A DNA stretch of 64,000 nucleotides from Streptomyces iconiensis (GCF_028657195.3 NZ_JANCPR020000008.1:1-64000); one strand, 5' to 3'. Shown: positions 53,060 through 61,999, counted from the stretch's first letter. Translations and numbers: made by a program. The notes: generated from the sequence alone by a model not told the origin.

Positions 53060-54619
53060 ATGAGCACTGACGCCGACCGCACCGGCGTTCGCGTTCCCCC
53101 CAGCACACCGCCAGGCCGGCCGCCCGTTCCCGCCGCTCCTCCCCGCCCCACCGCTCCTCCCCATCCCGCCGTCCCTCCGCGCCCGAGCGTTCCCCCGTGG
53201 CCCGCGTCCCCGCCCCCCACGGCCGAACAGCACGACGGCGACGGCGCATCCGGTCCCGAGCCGGAGGCGGAGCCGACCCCGGAAGACGAGTCCAGCACAC
53301 ACATGCGACATTCCAGGGAAGCGGAGGACACCCGGCAGGCGCCGGTCCCCGCCCCCCGCGACCCCTCGCGTCCCTCCCGCCCCTCGCATCCCCCGGTGCC
53401 GACCCTGCCGCCGCAGCCCGCACCGCCGACGGGCGAACCCCTGACAGCCCCCCGGCTCCCCGCACGCCCCCCAGGACCGGTACGCCCGGAGCGCCGACGG
53501 GAGGAACAGGCGGAGGACGGCACCCAGAGTCCCGCGCGCCCGGAGAAGTCCGCGCCCTCCGAGAAGTCCGCGCGTCCGGAAACCCACGAGAGCCCCGAGC
53601 AGAGCCCCGAGCCGGACGGCCCCGAACCGGCGGACGACGCGGCCGTGTTGGAGCCCGTACAGCAGTCGTACCCCGCCGACTCCATACGGCCGCCGCACCC
53701 CCTCTCGCGCCCCGCACCGCCACTGGGCCCGCCACCGGCGCCTCCCTCGCCCGTGGCCACGCCCGGCACGTCCCGCGATCCGAACGTGCCCGTGCAGCGC
53801 GCCGTGCCGCCGCCCGTCGCACCGCCGTCGGGACGCGCCCAGCTCAGCGCGCGTACGGTCGCAGCGGCTGCCTGTCTCGTCCTCGGTGTGGGGCTGCTCG
53901 GCGGTGCGGGCGCGGGTGCCTGGCTGACCGGCGACTCGGGTGAACGCCCCGCCGCCGGCCGGGGGTTCGACGAGGCCCGTACGGCCTGGCGCGACGTGCC
54001 GGTCGACAAGCTGTTCCCCCGCCATCTCACCGGCAAGGGCGCCGGGCCGGGAGCGGCCGACCGCCGCTGGACGCGGGTGGCCGTCGCGCCCGACAGCGGC
54101 TGTGCGCACGCCTTCGACCCGCTGCTCACCAAGGCACTCTCGCCGGTCGGCTGTTCCCGCCTGGTACGCGCCACCTACGCCGACGAGACGACCAGCAGCG
54201 TCACCACCGTCGGACTGCTGTTCACCAAGGCGGACCAGGAAGCGATGCGCGACCTGCGCAAGCGGTTCGCCGCCGAGAACCTCACCGAACGGACCGACCT
54301 GATGCCCCGCCCGTACGCCGCACGCGGCACCGTCGCGGCCGACTTCGGCGACGCGCAGCGTGCGAGCTGGACCGTGCATGTGCTGTCCGACGCTCCCGTC
54401 GTCGTCTACTCCGTCACCGGCTTCGCCGACGGACGGGTCGTCAGCGATCCCCAGTCGGCCGCCGACGCGACCCGCAAGGGTGAGACCTCGGCGCCCGCGC
54501 AGGCCGGGCTCGGCAACGACGCACAGGGCATCGCCGACCGCGTCGAACGCGGACTGCGCGAGGGCTCGACGGACTCCGGGGACCCCGGGAAGAAGCCGGG
54601 CCGGGAGGACAGCCGGTGA
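53060..54619 (+). CDS. Proline-rich single-pass membrane protein upstream of mycosin
   Basis: This 519-residue protein has a cytoplasmic, Pro-rich and charged N-terminal half (about 1-255) of PPxPP repeats and DE-rich segments. A transmembrane helix follows (TVAAAACLVLGVGLLGGAGAGAWL). The extracellular domain has two Cys (CAHAFD and VGCSRL) and the sequence LLFTKADQEAMRDLRKRF. It resembles streptomycete proteins encoded beside MycP-like subtilases. ATG 53060 follows GGGAGGGGG. Its last 4 nt overlap the mycosin gene, so the pair is translationally coupled. The role is unknown; it may be a partner or substrate of the protease. Confidence 0.82.
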   Translation: MSTDADRTGVRVPPSTPPGRPPVPAAPPRPTAPPHPAVPPRPSVPPWPASPPPTAEQHDGDGASGPEPEAEPTPEDESSTHMRHSREAEDTRQAPVPAPRDPSRPSRPSHPPVPTLPPQPAPPTGEPLTAPRLPARPPGPVRPERRREEQAEDGTQSPARPEKSAPSEKSARPETHESPEQSPEPDGPEPADDAAVLEPVQQSYPADSIRPPHPLSRPAPPLGPPPAPPSPVATPGTSRDPNVPVQRAVPPPVAPPSGRAQLSARTVAAAACLVLGVGLLGGAGAGAWLTGDSGERPAAGRGFDEARTAWRDVPVDKLFPRHLTGKGAGPGAADRRWTRVAVAPDSGCAHAFDPLLTKALSPVGCSRLVRATYADETTSSVTTVGLLFTKADQEAMRDLRKRFAAENLTERTDLMPRPYAARGTVAADFGDAQRASWTVHVLSDAPVVVYSVTGFADGRVVSDPQSAADATRKGETSAPAQAGLGNDAQGIADRVERGLREGSTDSGDPGKKPGREDSR

Positions 54620-55884
54620 AACCGCGTACCGCACCCCGTTCGCTGGCCGTCCTGCTGTCGGCCCTCCTCGCGCTCGCACCCGTCACAGCCGGCACGGCGC
54701 ACGCCCAGGGCGAGGGCGTCCAGGCGCAGGAGTGGGGGCTCAAGGCCCTGGAGGCCAAGGCCGCCTGGAAGACCACCAAGGGCAAGGGCGTCACCGTCGC
54801 CGTACTGGACACCGGCGTCGACGCGAGCCACCCCGACCTGCGCAGGAACGTCGGCGAAGGCAAGGACCTCGTGCGCATGGGCGCCACCAAGGGCGACCGC
54901 GCCTGGGCCAGGCACGGCACTGCCATGGCCGGGATCATCGCAGGTCACGGCCACGGTGAGAGCGGCAGCGACGGCGTGCTCGGCGTGGCACCCGAGGCGC
55001 GGATCCTCCCCGTACGGGTTCTGCTGGAGGACACCGACCCGCAGCGCAAGAAGGCCCGTGACGAGCGCGGCAGCGCCCTGGCAGACGGCATCCGCTGGGC
55101 CGCCGACCAGGGCGCCGACGTCATCAACCTGTCCCTCGGCGACGACAGCAACTCCGCTCACCCGGAAGCAGGCGAGGACGCCGCCGTCCGCTACGCGCTC
55201 GGCAAGGGCTCGGTCGTCGTCGCCTCCGCGGGCAACGGCGGCGAGAAGGGCGACCACGTCTCCTATCCCGCCGCCTATCCGGGCGTGATCGCGGTCGCGG
55301 CCGTCGACCGCTACGACGCACGCGCCGCCTTCTCCACCCGCCGCTGGTACGCGACCGTCGCAGCGCCCGGCAAGGACATCGTCATCGCGGACCCCGACCG
55401 CACCTACTACGAGGGCTGGGGCACCAGCGCCGCCGCCGCCTTCGTCTCCGGCGCCGTCGCGCTCGTCCGCGCCGCGCACCCCGACCTGAGCCCCTCGCAG
55501 ATCAAGGAGCTGATCGCGGACACCGCCAGGAACACCCCGGAGGGCGGGCGCAGTGACGCGGTCGGCACCGGCGTCGTGGACCCGGCAGCCGCCATCGAGA
55601 TGGGCACGCACGTCAAGGCCCGCAAGCAGCGGCCCACTCCGGGCGACTACCACCAGCAGTACTTCGGCGCAGGACCCGCGACGGACGGCGGCAGCCCCGG
55701 CTGGTTCGCCGCCGTCGCCGCCGTCGTCGGCGCCCTGCTGATCGCCGCTGCCCTCGCCGTCTGGCGCGGCTTCACCCCCCGCGGCCTGCGGTCGCTACGC
55801 GCACTGCCGACCGGCAGGAGACACCGCGACCGAGCCCAGGAACCGGACCCCACCCCACCGTTCACCCCGGACACGGGCCCCTGA
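54616..55884 (+). CDS. Subtilisin-family serine protease, mycosin-like (type VII secretion associated)
   Basis: This 422-residue S8 protease has an export signal (LAVLLSALLALAPVTAGTAHA). Its catalytic triad is D65 in VLDTGVD, H100 in RHGTAMAG and S271 in GTSAAAAFVSG. The oxyanion Asn is in SAGNGG. The Ser motif differs from the GTSMAAPHV consensus. A C-terminal transmembrane helix (WFAAVAAVVGALLIAAALAVW) anchors it, as in MycP mycosins. GTG 54616 overlaps the proline-rich gene stop. There are no ESX components (EccC, EsxA) nearby, so it is a stand-alone mycosin. Confidence 0.9.
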   Translation: MKPRTAPRSLAVLLSALLALAPVTAGTAHAQGEGVQAQEWGLKALEAKAAWKTTKGKGVTVAVLDTGVDASHPDLRRNVGEGKDLVRMGATKGDRAWARHGTAMAGIIAGHGHGESGSDGVLGVAPEARILPVRVLLEDTDPQRKKARDERGSALADGIRWAADQGADVINLSLGDDSNSAHPEAGEDAAVRYALGKGSVVVASAGNGGEKGDHVSYPAAYPGVIAVAAVDRYDARAAFSTRRWYATVAAPGKDIVIADPDRTYYEGWGTSAAAAFVSGAVALVRAAHPDLSPSQIKELIADTARNTPEGGRSDAVGTGVVDPAAAIEMGTHVKARKQRPTPGDYHQQYFGAGPATDGGSPGWFAAVAAVVGALLIAAALAVWRGFTPRGLRSLRALPTGRRHRDRAQEPDPTPPFTPDTGP

Positions 55885-56007
55885 CCCCGTCCCCTCCGCA
55901 AGTACCCGCCACACCGCCTTCTGAGCGCCTCCGGTTCCCCGGGCCCCGCCGACGAGAGCCCCCGCGCCCCGCTGTCCCCGGAGCCCCGTGTCCGGTGGAA
56001 CCCGGGA

Positions 56008-56098
56008 GTCCGAGTCCAGAGCCCGAGTCCCGGTCCAGAGCCCGAAACACCGAGTCGGAGCCGGAGTCCCGAGCCCGAGTCCGAGTCCGGAGTCCCAG
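56008..56098. repeat. Low-complexity GAGTCC/CCCGAG repeat tract
   Basis: Short units of the form GAGTCCGAG, GAGCCCGAG and GGAGTCC recur about a dozen times between the mycosin stop and the converging serine hydrolase. Translations through it are Ser/Pro/Glu repeats with no support as genes. It is likely to be prone to slippage. Confidence 0.6.
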
Positions 56099-56140
56099 GG
56101 CCCGCGGGCCTCAGGTGGCTCTCCCCCGAGGCCGAGGCCC

Positions 56141-57001
56141 TCAGGCGAGCCCGCCGAGACCGCCGAGCCCCGCTCCCGCCGGGCACCCTGGCTCCACAGA
56201 ACCGGCAGCCCCACGGGGGCCCGAGCGGAGTACCCGTACCGCGGCGCGTGCCGCCTCCTCCACCGTTTCGATGCCGCGCGCCCGGGTGGAGTGCCCGTCG
56301 GAGAGCACGGCCAGCAGGTACGTGCGCCCGCAGGCCCGCACCCGGCCGACGCTGTTGATCGCCCAGAGCCCCGTCGCCGTACGCGGCAGCCACCCGTTCT
56401 TCAGCTCAGCCGCCGCCGTACCGTCCCCCGCCGCCGAGATCCCCCACCGCTGCGTCTCGACCACCCGGCCCATCAACTCCCTCATGTAAGCCCGCGCTTG
56501 GGGCGCGAGCGGTGAGCCCTCGCCGTGCACAGCGCCCAGCAGCGCGAGCTGGTCGGCCGCCGTGGTGCGGCTCAGCCCCCAACGGCCGGTGCGGTCCGGG
56601 TCCGTGCGGCGGGGGCCCAGGCGCAGATTGGCCGCGGCGAGCCCGGGGGCGCCCCCGATCGCCGTCCACAGCGCGTTGGCCGCTTCGTTGTCGCTGCGCT
56701 CGATCATCGCCGCGGCCAGCGCACGCTCCTCACAGGTCACCGCCAGCCCCTCCGTACGGGCCCGGAGGAGCAGCGCCGCGAGGATGTTCACCTTCATCAC
56801 GCTCGCGGCGACGAACAGCCCTCCGCCCCACCACACGGCATGCCCGTGCCCCAACTCCCGTGCGGCGACGGCCAGTCGCCCCTCCCCGTCACGCTCCACC
56901 GGGGCGAGCGCAGCGCCCAGCCCCGCATCGGGCGTCCCGTCCACCATGGGGGACCAGCTCCCCCAGCTGTCCCCGTCCACCACGCTCGTCCCACCGGCCA
57001 T
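56141..57001 (-). CDS. Class A beta-lactamase-like serine hydrolase
   Basis: This 286-residue protein has the penicillin-binding fold: S67-x2-K70 in AASVMKVN, S103-D104-N105 in ERSDNEAANAL, and LKNGW in place of KTG. It has no signal peptide, so a periplasmic beta-lactamase role is doubtful; cytoplasmic or peripheral beta-lactamase-related hydrolases are common in actinobacteria. The C-terminal 30 residues are Gly/Pro-rich. The KTG to KNG change suggests a different substrate. ATG 57001 is the start. It faces the mycosin gene and is divergent from sseB. Confidence 0.83.
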   Translation of the reverse strand: MAGGTSVVDGDSWGSWSPMVDGTPDAGLGAALAPVERDGEGRLAVAARELGHGHAVWWGGGLFVAASVMKVNILAALLLRARTEGLAVTCEERALAAAMIERSDNEAANALWTAIGGAPGLAAANLRLGPRRTDPDRTGRWGLSRTTAADQLALLGAVHGEGSPLAPQARAYMRELMGRVVETQRWGISAAGDGTAAAELKNGWLPRTATGLWAINSVGRVRACGRTYLLAVLSDGHSTRARGIETVEEAARAAVRVLRSGPRGAAGSVEPGCPAGAGLGGLGGLA

Positions 57002-57058
57002 GCCCCGACGCTAGGCCCTCGCCCAGGGCCGCGGAACAGCGCGGGATACCCTCGGTCC

Positions 57059-57802
57059 GTGGCGCTCAAGAACATCCCCGAATCGGCGTTCGCCGGTGAC
57101 GACGGCACGGCGGACCCCGCACTCGCCCAGGCACTCGCGGCCTGGCACGCCGGCCCCTCGCACTCCACCGAAGCGCGCGTCCTCGAAGCGCTCGCCGGCG
57201 CCCGGCTGCTCGTGCCCATGGTGGCCGTCCTCACCGAGTCCGAGACCGGCGAGAACGGGCTGCGCCGCGACAAGACCAGCGAGATGGCCGTTCCCACCCT
57301 CAACGCACCCGGCGACCGCCGTGCGCTGCCCGCCTTCAGCTCCACCGGGGCCCTCGCGGAATGGCGCCCGGAGGCCCGTCCGGTCGCCGTCGGACTGCCC
57401 CAGGCACTCCAGGCCCTCGTACACGAACAGGCCAACGCGCTCGTCCTCGACATCGCGGGACCCGTGACCTACGAGCTGAGCGGCAGCGCGCTCTACGCGG
57501 CAGCCGAGGGCCGTACGGACCCGAGGCCGCTGGCCGACCCCACCGTGACCGGGGCACTGCGCGCCCTCCTCGCAGCCGAGCCCGCCGTACTCGGCGCCCA
57601 CCTCACACCCGGCGGCGAGGGCTCCGACGGCACCCTCGCGCTGGCCCTCGCCCCCGAGGCCGACGTCACCGAAGCGGCCCAACGCCTCGCCGGGGCGCTC
57701 GCCGGGGACGAAGCGCTGCGCTCCCGGCTCGTCGGCGGACTGGACCTCGCACTCCTCCCGCCGGGCAGCGCCCTGCCGGAGCGGGCCCTTTACCGCCGCT
57801 GA
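57059..57802 (+). CDS. SseB-family protein
   Basis: This 247-residue protein has an SseB N-terminal domain: STEARVLEALAGARLLVPMVAVL, GLRRDKTSEMAVPTLNAPGDRRALPAFSSTGALAEWRPEARPV, and NALVLDIAGP. SseB proteins are often linked to enhanced serine sensitivity or type III chaperone-like folds, but the role in actinobacteria is unknown. GTG 57059 is placed because TACCCT (57047-57052) ends 6 nt before it and no ribosome site is present, so the mRNA is likely leaderless. It is divergent from the serine hydrolase. Confidence 0.87.
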   Translation: MALKNIPESAFAGDDGTADPALAQALAAWHAGPSHSTEARVLEALAGARLLVPMVAVLTESETGENGLRRDKTSEMAVPTLNAPGDRRALPAFSSTGALAEWRPEARPVAVGLPQALQALVHEQANALVLDIAGPVTYELSGSALYAAAEGRTDPRPLADPTVTGALRALLAAEPAVLGAHLTPGGEGSDGTLALALAPEADVTEAAQRLAGALAGDEALRSRLVGGLDLALLPPGSALPERALYRR

Positions 57803-57935
57803 ACCGCACCCGACCTGCGAGGAACGTGCCCGGCACCCCGCCCGACATGCGGGGTCGTCCCGCGCGTCGGACACTCAGGAAGTGCGGAGGAGATCACCCT
57901 CCGGGAGCCTTCTACGACCCCTACGGGAGGTCGAC

Positions 57936-58700
57936 ATGCAGGTCAAGCAGTTCCAGCCGGACTCAGCTCAGCTGAGGTCCCTGGAGGACAAGCCCCAGCC
58001 GCTCGCCGCCGAGTTCCTGGGAACACTGCTGCTGGTCTTCTTCGCCGTCGGCGCCGCCGTGCTGGCGGGGGAGTACATCGGCACCCTGGGCATCGCACTG
58101 GCCTTCGGCTTCACGCTGCTGGCCCTCGCGTACTCGATCGGCCCGATCTCGGGCGCCCACGTGAACCCGGCCGTGACGCTCGGCATGCTCCTCGCCCGGC
58201 GCATCGATCTGGAGATGGCGGTCAAGTACTGGATCGCGCAGATCGTGGGCGGTATCGCGGGCGCGGCGCTGCTCTTCCTCGTCGCCAAACAGGTGCCGGG
58301 ACTCCAGACCAGCGAGACCTTCGGCAGCAACGGCTTCGGCGACCGCTCCGCGCTGCACATCAACGCGGCCGGCGCGTTCATCGCCGAACTCGTCCTGACG
58401 TTCCTGCTGGTCTACGTGGTGCTCGCGGTGACCCACAAGGTGGCCGTCGTCGGCTTCGACGGGCTGCCCATCGGTATCGCGCTCGCCACGATCCACCTGA
58501 TCGGCATCCCGGTCACCGGTACGTCCGTGAACCCGGCGCGCAGCATCGGCCCCGCCATCTTCGCCGGCGGCGCCGCGCTCACCCAGCTGTGGATGTTCAT
58601 CGTGGCCCCCCTCGTAGGAGGCGCCCTGGCCGCCGTGGTCCACTCGATCACCCACCCCCAGCCCAACACCCAGCCCGCCAAGGAACCAGACGTCGGCTGA
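57936..58700 (+). CDS. Aquaporin / MIP-family channel
   Basis: This 254-residue protein has six transmembrane helices and two NPA boxes: HVNPAVTLG and SVNPARSIG. The aromatic/arginine filter includes the Arg of NPAR, and the first helix is EFLGTLLLVFFAVGAAVL. Overall it is closer to AqpZ-type water channels than to glycerol facilitators, as judged from the narrow-filter His/Ile-type helix residues, but this is not certain. ATG 57936 follows GGGAGGTCGAC. It is monocistronic, and the gene converges on the DUF1844 gene. Confidence 0.93.
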   Translation: MQVKQFQPDSAQLRSLEDKPQPLAAEFLGTLLLVFFAVGAAVLAGEYIGTLGIALAFGFTLLALAYSIGPISGAHVNPAVTLGMLLARRIDLEMAVKYWIAQIVGGIAGAALLFLVAKQVPGLQTSETFGSNGFGDRSALHINAAGAFIAELVLTFLLVYVVLAVTHKVAVVGFDGLPIGIALATIHLIGIPVTGTSVNPARSIGPAIFAGGAALTQLWMFIVAPLVGGALAAVVHSITHPQPNTQPAKEPDVG

Positions 58701-58793
58701 CACCCCAGAAGGCTCAGCCCTGCCTTGCCGCGCTCGCACCGTTCGGCCCTCTCGGGCTTCGTGCGGCTGCGCCGGACTCCGTCCGTCGCGCGG

Positions 58794-58840
58794 GGGTGAG
58801 GCAGAGGACTCAGCCGGGGATGAGGCGGAGGACTCAGCCG
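58794..58840. repeat. Tandem ~24-bp duplication at the end of the DUF1844 gene
   Basis: GGGTGAGGCAGAGGACTCAG followed by CCG (58794-58816) is repeated with one substitution and one indel at 58817-58840. The second copy contains the DUF1844 stop codon, so the end of the gene appears to have been duplicated downstream. Confidence 0.7.
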
Positions 58841-59205
58841 TACACGGGTCCCGTGTACTTCTCGCCGGGGCCCTGGCCGGGCTCGTCCGGGACGGTGGAG
58901 GCTTCGCGGAAGGCGAGTTGGAGGGACTTGAGGCCGTCACGGAGGGGAGCGGCGTGGTACGTGCCGATCTCGGTGGCGCTCGCGGTGATCAGGCCGGCCA
59001 GGGCCTGGATCAGCTTGCGGGCCTCGTCCAGGTCCTTGTGCTGCTCGCCTTCCTCGGAGAGCCCGAGGTTGACGGCGGCGGAACTCATCAGGTGCACCGC
59101 AACGGTGGTGATCACCTCGACAGCAGGCACATCCGCGATGTCGCGGGTCATGCTGTCGAAGTCAGGACTCTGGCCGGAGGATCCGGCGGCTGCGGCGTCG
59201 CTCAT
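58834..59205 (-). CDS. DUF1844 family protein beside infC
   Basis: This 123-residue protein is of the conserved DUF1844 family: DFDSMTRDIADVPAVEVITTVAVHLMSSAAVNLGL ... HKDLDEARKLIQALAGLI. It is encoded divergently next to infC in many actinobacteria. TAGGCT (minus strand, 59218-59213) lies 7 nt before the ATG and no ribosome site is present, so it is probably leaderless. No enzyme motif is visible; the family function is unknown. The C-terminus ends GPVYG inside a small tandem repeat. Confidence 0.88.
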   Translation of the reverse strand: MSDAAAAGSSGQSPDFDSMTRDIADVPAVEVITTVAVHLMSSAAVNLGLSEEGEQHKDLDEARKLIQALAGLITASATEIGTYHAAPLRDGLKSLQLAFREASTVPDEPGQGPGEKYTGPVYG

Positions 59206-59552
59206 ACGGGTCAGCCTAAGCCCCCCGCATTCCCGCACGGGCGTGCGGGCACAGAGGGAACAGCCCGTGCGAGCCCTGGTATGCTTGGAAAACGACCGGC
59301 TGAAGACTGTCCTCCGAGACGGACTCCAGCCCGCAAGTGGAGGCTCCGATCTCCCACCTGGCGGCTGTCCAAGCCGCGGGTCAATGGTCAGGCTGCGCCC
59401 CGCGGTGACCCGTGGCGGTGCTCCCGGTCTGTGAGGAGCCCCGCCTGCGTCCTGTCCGGGGCGTTTTTGCGTCTCGGTGCGGTGGTCACACGTATACAGA
59501 CTCATGCGCGGCCGTCACCCAGACCGCCACGCGGTGTACCCGAGGAGGCCCC
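59206..59552 (+). promoter_or_regulatory. infC leader region with attenuator-like structure
   Basis: This 347-nt region lies between DUF1844 and the infC start. It has a CTCCA/TGGAG stem (about 59323-59343) and a terminator-like hairpin 59438-59462 with GTTTTT after it. An alternative pairing is possible between CGCCCCG (59396-59402) and CGGGGCG (59457-59463), which would disrupt the terminator. This is the layout of an attenuator. Leader control of infC-rpmI-rplT by L20 or IF3 is known in other bacteria; whether it applies here is inferred. Confidence 0.6.
59438..59467 (+). terminator. Attenuator hairpin in the infC leader
   Basis: GCCCCG (59438-59443) pairs with CGGGGC (59457-59462), loop of 13 nt, followed by GTTTTTG. 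Its 3' arm is also complementary to CGCCCCG at 59396-59402, as expected of a terminator/antiterminator pair. It is 85 nt upstream of infC. Confidence 0.7.
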
Positions 59553-60179
59553 ATCAGCGCCGAGCCCCGCATCAACGACCGGATTCGTGTCCCCGAGGTG
59601 CGACTCGTCGGTCCCAGTGGCGAGCAGGTCGGCATTGTGCCGCTTGCCAAGGCCCTGGAGCTTGCGCAGGAGTACGACCTCGACCTCGTCGAGGTGGCGG
59701 CGACCGCCCGTCCGCCCGTGTGCAAGCTCATGGACTACGGAAAGTTCAAATACGAGTCGGCCATGAAGGCCCGTGAGGCGCGCAAGAACCAGGCGCACAC
59801 GGTCATCAAGGAGATGAAGCTCCGGCCGAAGATCGATCCGCACGACTATGACACCAAGAAGGGTCACGTCGTCCGGTTCCTCAAGCAGGGTGACAAGGTC
59901 AAGATCACGATCATGTTCCGCGGTCGTGAGCAGTCCCGCCCCGAGCTGGGCTTCCGACTGCTTCAGCGGCTCGCGGACGATGTCGCCGACCTGGGCTTCG
60001 TGGAGTCCAACCCGAAGCAGGACGGCCGAAACATGATCATGGTTCTCGGTCCTCACAAGAAGAAGACCGAGGCCATGGCCGAGGCCCGCGAGGCGCAGGC
60101 CGCCCGCAAGGCGGGGCGCCAGCAGGAGAACGCTTCTGCCGAGGAGCCCGCCGAGGAGCAGGAGCCTGCCGAGGCGTGA
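59553..60179 (+). CDS. infC: Translation initiation factor IF-3
   Basis: This 208-residue IF3 has the N-domain ([24 protein letters not shown]), the flexible linker KAREARKNQ, and the C-domain ([44 protein letters not shown]). The start is taken as the rare ATC at 59553, preceded by GAGGAGG at good spacing. No in-frame ATG, GTG or TTG lies between the leader terminator and this point. Non-AUG starts are known in infC of other bacteria and mediate autoregulation. It is first in infC-rpmI-rplT, with an acidic C-terminal tail. Confidence 0.95.
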   Translation: MSAEPRINDRIRVPEVRLVGPSGEQVGIVPLAKALELAQEYDLDLVEVAATARPPVCKLMDYGKFKYESAMKAREARKNQAHTVIKEMKLRPKIDPHDYDTKKGHVVRFLKQGDKVKITIMFRGREQSRPELGFRLLQRLADDVADLGFVESNPKQDGRNMIMVLGPHKKKTEAMAEAREAQAARKAGRQQENASAEEPAEEQEPAEA

Positions 60180-60287
60180 GCCCCTCCCGGGGCACCCGCC
60201 CCGGCCATAACCCCTACACGAACCAGTTGGCGCTTCCGTACGCCCTCCGGCAGCACGGAGGCGCCACGACGAGGAGAGAACGGCGAC

Positions 60288-60482
60288 ATGCCGAAGAACA
60301 AGACGCACAGTGGTGCCCGCAAGCGCTTCAAGATCACCGGTACGGGCAAGGTGATGCGCCAGCGCGCCGGTCGCCGCCACCTTCTCGAACACAAGCCGTC
60401 CACGCTGACGCGCCGCCTTGCCGGTAAGACCGAAGTGGCCCCGGCCGACGCCAAGAAGATCAAGAAGCTTCTCGGCAAGTAA
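60288..60482 (+). CDS. rpmI: 50S ribosomal protein L35
   Basis: This 64-residue, very basic protein has the L35 start [22 protein letters not shown] and the ending [26 protein letters not shown] precedes the ATG. It sits between infC and rplT in the universal order, and its mRNA is presumably co-transcribed with them under the leader attenuator. Confidence 0.98.
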   Translation: MPKNKTHSGARKRFKITGTGKVMRQRAGRRHLLEHKPSTLTRRLAGKTEVAPADAKKIKKLLGK

Positions 60483-60562
60483 GACCCCGCACGACCGGGT
60501 CCCATTCGTTCCGGGTCTGAGCGGCGGACCTCCGCCCAGGCCCCTGTACAAGGAGTTATCAA

Positions 60563-60946
60563 GTGGCACGCGTCAAGCGGGCAGTCAACGCCCACAAGAA
60601 GCGCCGGGCGATCCTGGAGCAGGCCAGCGGCTACCGCGGGCAGCGTTCGCGCCTGTACCGCAAGGCGAAGGAGCAGGTCACCCACTCCTACGTCTACAAC
60701 TACAACGACCGTAAGAAGCGCAAGGGCGACTTCCGGCAGCTGTGGATCCAGCGGATCAACGCCGCGGCCCGCGCCAACGGCATCACGTACAACCGCTTCA
60801 TCCAGGGCCTCAAGGCCGCCTCCATCGAGGTCGACCGCAAGATCCTCGCCGACCTCGCGGTCAACGACGCTGCCGCCTTCACGGCGCTCGTCGAGGTTGC
60901 GCAGAAGGCCCTGCCGAGCGACGTCAACGCGCCCAAGGCTGCGTGA
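60563..60946 (+). CDS. rplT: 50S ribosomal protein L20
   Basis: This 127-residue basic protein has [25 protein letters not shown] and [21 protein letters not shown], the L20 signatures. L20 binds 23S rRNA early in assembly and represses the operon in some bacteria. GTG 60563 follows AAGGAG. It ends the infC operon. Confidence 0.98.
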   Translation: MARVKRAVNAHKKRRAILEQASGYRGQRSRLYRKAKEQVTHSYVYNYNDRKKRKGDFRQLWIQRINAAARANGITYNRFIQGLKAASIEVDRKILADLAVNDAAAFTALVEVAQKALPSDVNAPKAA

Positions 60947-60952
60947 CCAGCA

Positions 60953-60975
60953 GTCGGCCGAACGTTCTGGCCGAC
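60953..60975 (+). terminator. Short hairpin after rplT
   Basis: GTCGGCC (60953-60959) pairs with GGCCGAC (60969-60975) around a 9-nt loop. It begins 7 nt after the rplT stop and may end the infC operon. It has no T-run. Confidence 0.45.
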
Positions 60976-61119
60976 GTGCCGGCGATGTCGCCGGACCCCT
61001 CGCCGTCGTGGTTTCTCGCCGCGGCGGCGAGTTCTTGTTGAACGGCACGTAGTTGAAAGGCGAGGCCCGCCGGGCGGTGTAGGCGGGCCCGACGGGCGGA
61101 GAGAGAGCGACCCCTTCCC

Positions 61120-61920
61120 ATGGCACCCGAGTTGACCTCCCTGCGCTCGCCCCGCGTCGTGGCGGCGCGCAAGTTGGCGAAGCGGAGCTTCCGGGGCAAG
61201 GAACGCCGGTTCCTCGCCGAGGGCCCGCAGGCCGTGCGGGAGGCGCTCGGCCATCTCGTCGAGGTGTATGTGACGCCCGAGGCGGCCGAGCGGCACGCGG
61301 ATCTGCTCGAAGCGGCGCGCGTTCCGGTGCTGACCGCCTCCGAGGAGGTCGTCGCCGAGATGTCCGACACCGTCACACCCCAAGGCGTCGTCGGGCTGTG
61401 CCGCTTCCTGGACCGGCCGTTCCAGGAGATTCTCGCCGGCCGCCCCCTGCTGGTCGCCGTGCTCGCCAATGTGCGCGACCCCGGTAACGCGGGCACCGTG
61501 CTGCGCTGCGCCGACGCAGCGGGCGCCGACGCCGTCGTCCTCACCGACGCTTCCGTCGACATCTACAACCCCAAGGCCGTACGCGCGTCGGCAGGTTCGC
61601 TCTTCCACCTGCCCGTCGCCGTCGGCGTACCCGTCGAAGAGGCGGCGCGTGGGCTGGCAGAGGCGGGGGTGCGTGTGCTCGCAGCCGATGGCGCGGGCAG
61701 CCGCGACCTCGACCAGGAACTGGACGACGGGGCCATGGGCGTGCCCACGGCCTGGGTCTTCGGGAACGAGGCGTGGGGCCTGCCGGAGGAGACCCGTGCG
61801 CTGGCCGACGAGGTGGTGCGGGTGCCGCTCCACGGCAGGGCGGAGAGCCTCAACCTGGCGACCGCCGCCGCCGTGTGCCTGTACGCCTCGGCGCGCGCCC
61901 AGCGCGCCCGCCGAGGGTGA
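61120..61920 (+). CDS. SpoU/TrmH-family RNA 2'-O-methyltransferase
   Basis: This 266-residue enzyme has the SpoU N-terminal substrate-binding domain (FRGKERRFLAEGPQAVREAL) and the trefoil-knot SAM domain, with motifs ANVRDPGNAGTVLRCADAAGA, VFGNEAWGLP and RAESLNLATAAAVCLYA. The SAM domain binds its ligand through a deep knot. It methylates ribose 2'-OH in tRNA or rRNA. A gene in this place is often annotated as rRNA methyltransferase. ATG 61120 is preferred. It lies between rplT and the sensor kinase; a leader of about 170 nt upstream shows nothing else. Confidence 0.93.
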   Translation: MAPELTSLRSPRVVAARKLAKRSFRGKERRFLAEGPQAVREALGHLVEVYVTPEAAERHADLLEAARVPVLTASEEVVAEMSDTVTPQGVVGLCRFLDRPFQEILAGRPLLVAVLANVRDPGNAGTVLRCADAAGADAVVLTDASVDIYNPKAVRASAGSLFHLPVAVGVPVEEAARGLAEAGVRVLAADGAGSRDLDQELDDGAMGVPTAWVFGNEAWGLPEETRALADEVVRVPLHGRAESLNLATAAAVCLYASARAQRARRG

Positions 61921-61999
61921 CGCGCGGTCACGCCGAGCTAGTAGGGTGTCGGCCCGGGGCGCTGAGCACCAACAGCGCAGAAGGAGGGGCGGAACGGGG

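Noticed and set aside
51588..53822. 744-residue extension of the D-threonine-aldolase-like gene
   Set aside because: The extra N-terminal part is Arg/Pro-rich, antisense to the proline-rich membrane protein gene and not family-like; GTG 52802 fits the conserved start.
55885..56140. Ser/Pro/Glu-rich frames between mycosin and the serine hydrolase
   Set aside because: They are translations of a simple repeat and have no start signals or conservation that I can judge.
60960..60968. LexA box suggested by GAACGTTC after rplT
   Set aside because: SOS boxes need GAAC-N4-GTTC; here the halves are fused and lie in a terminator-like loop.
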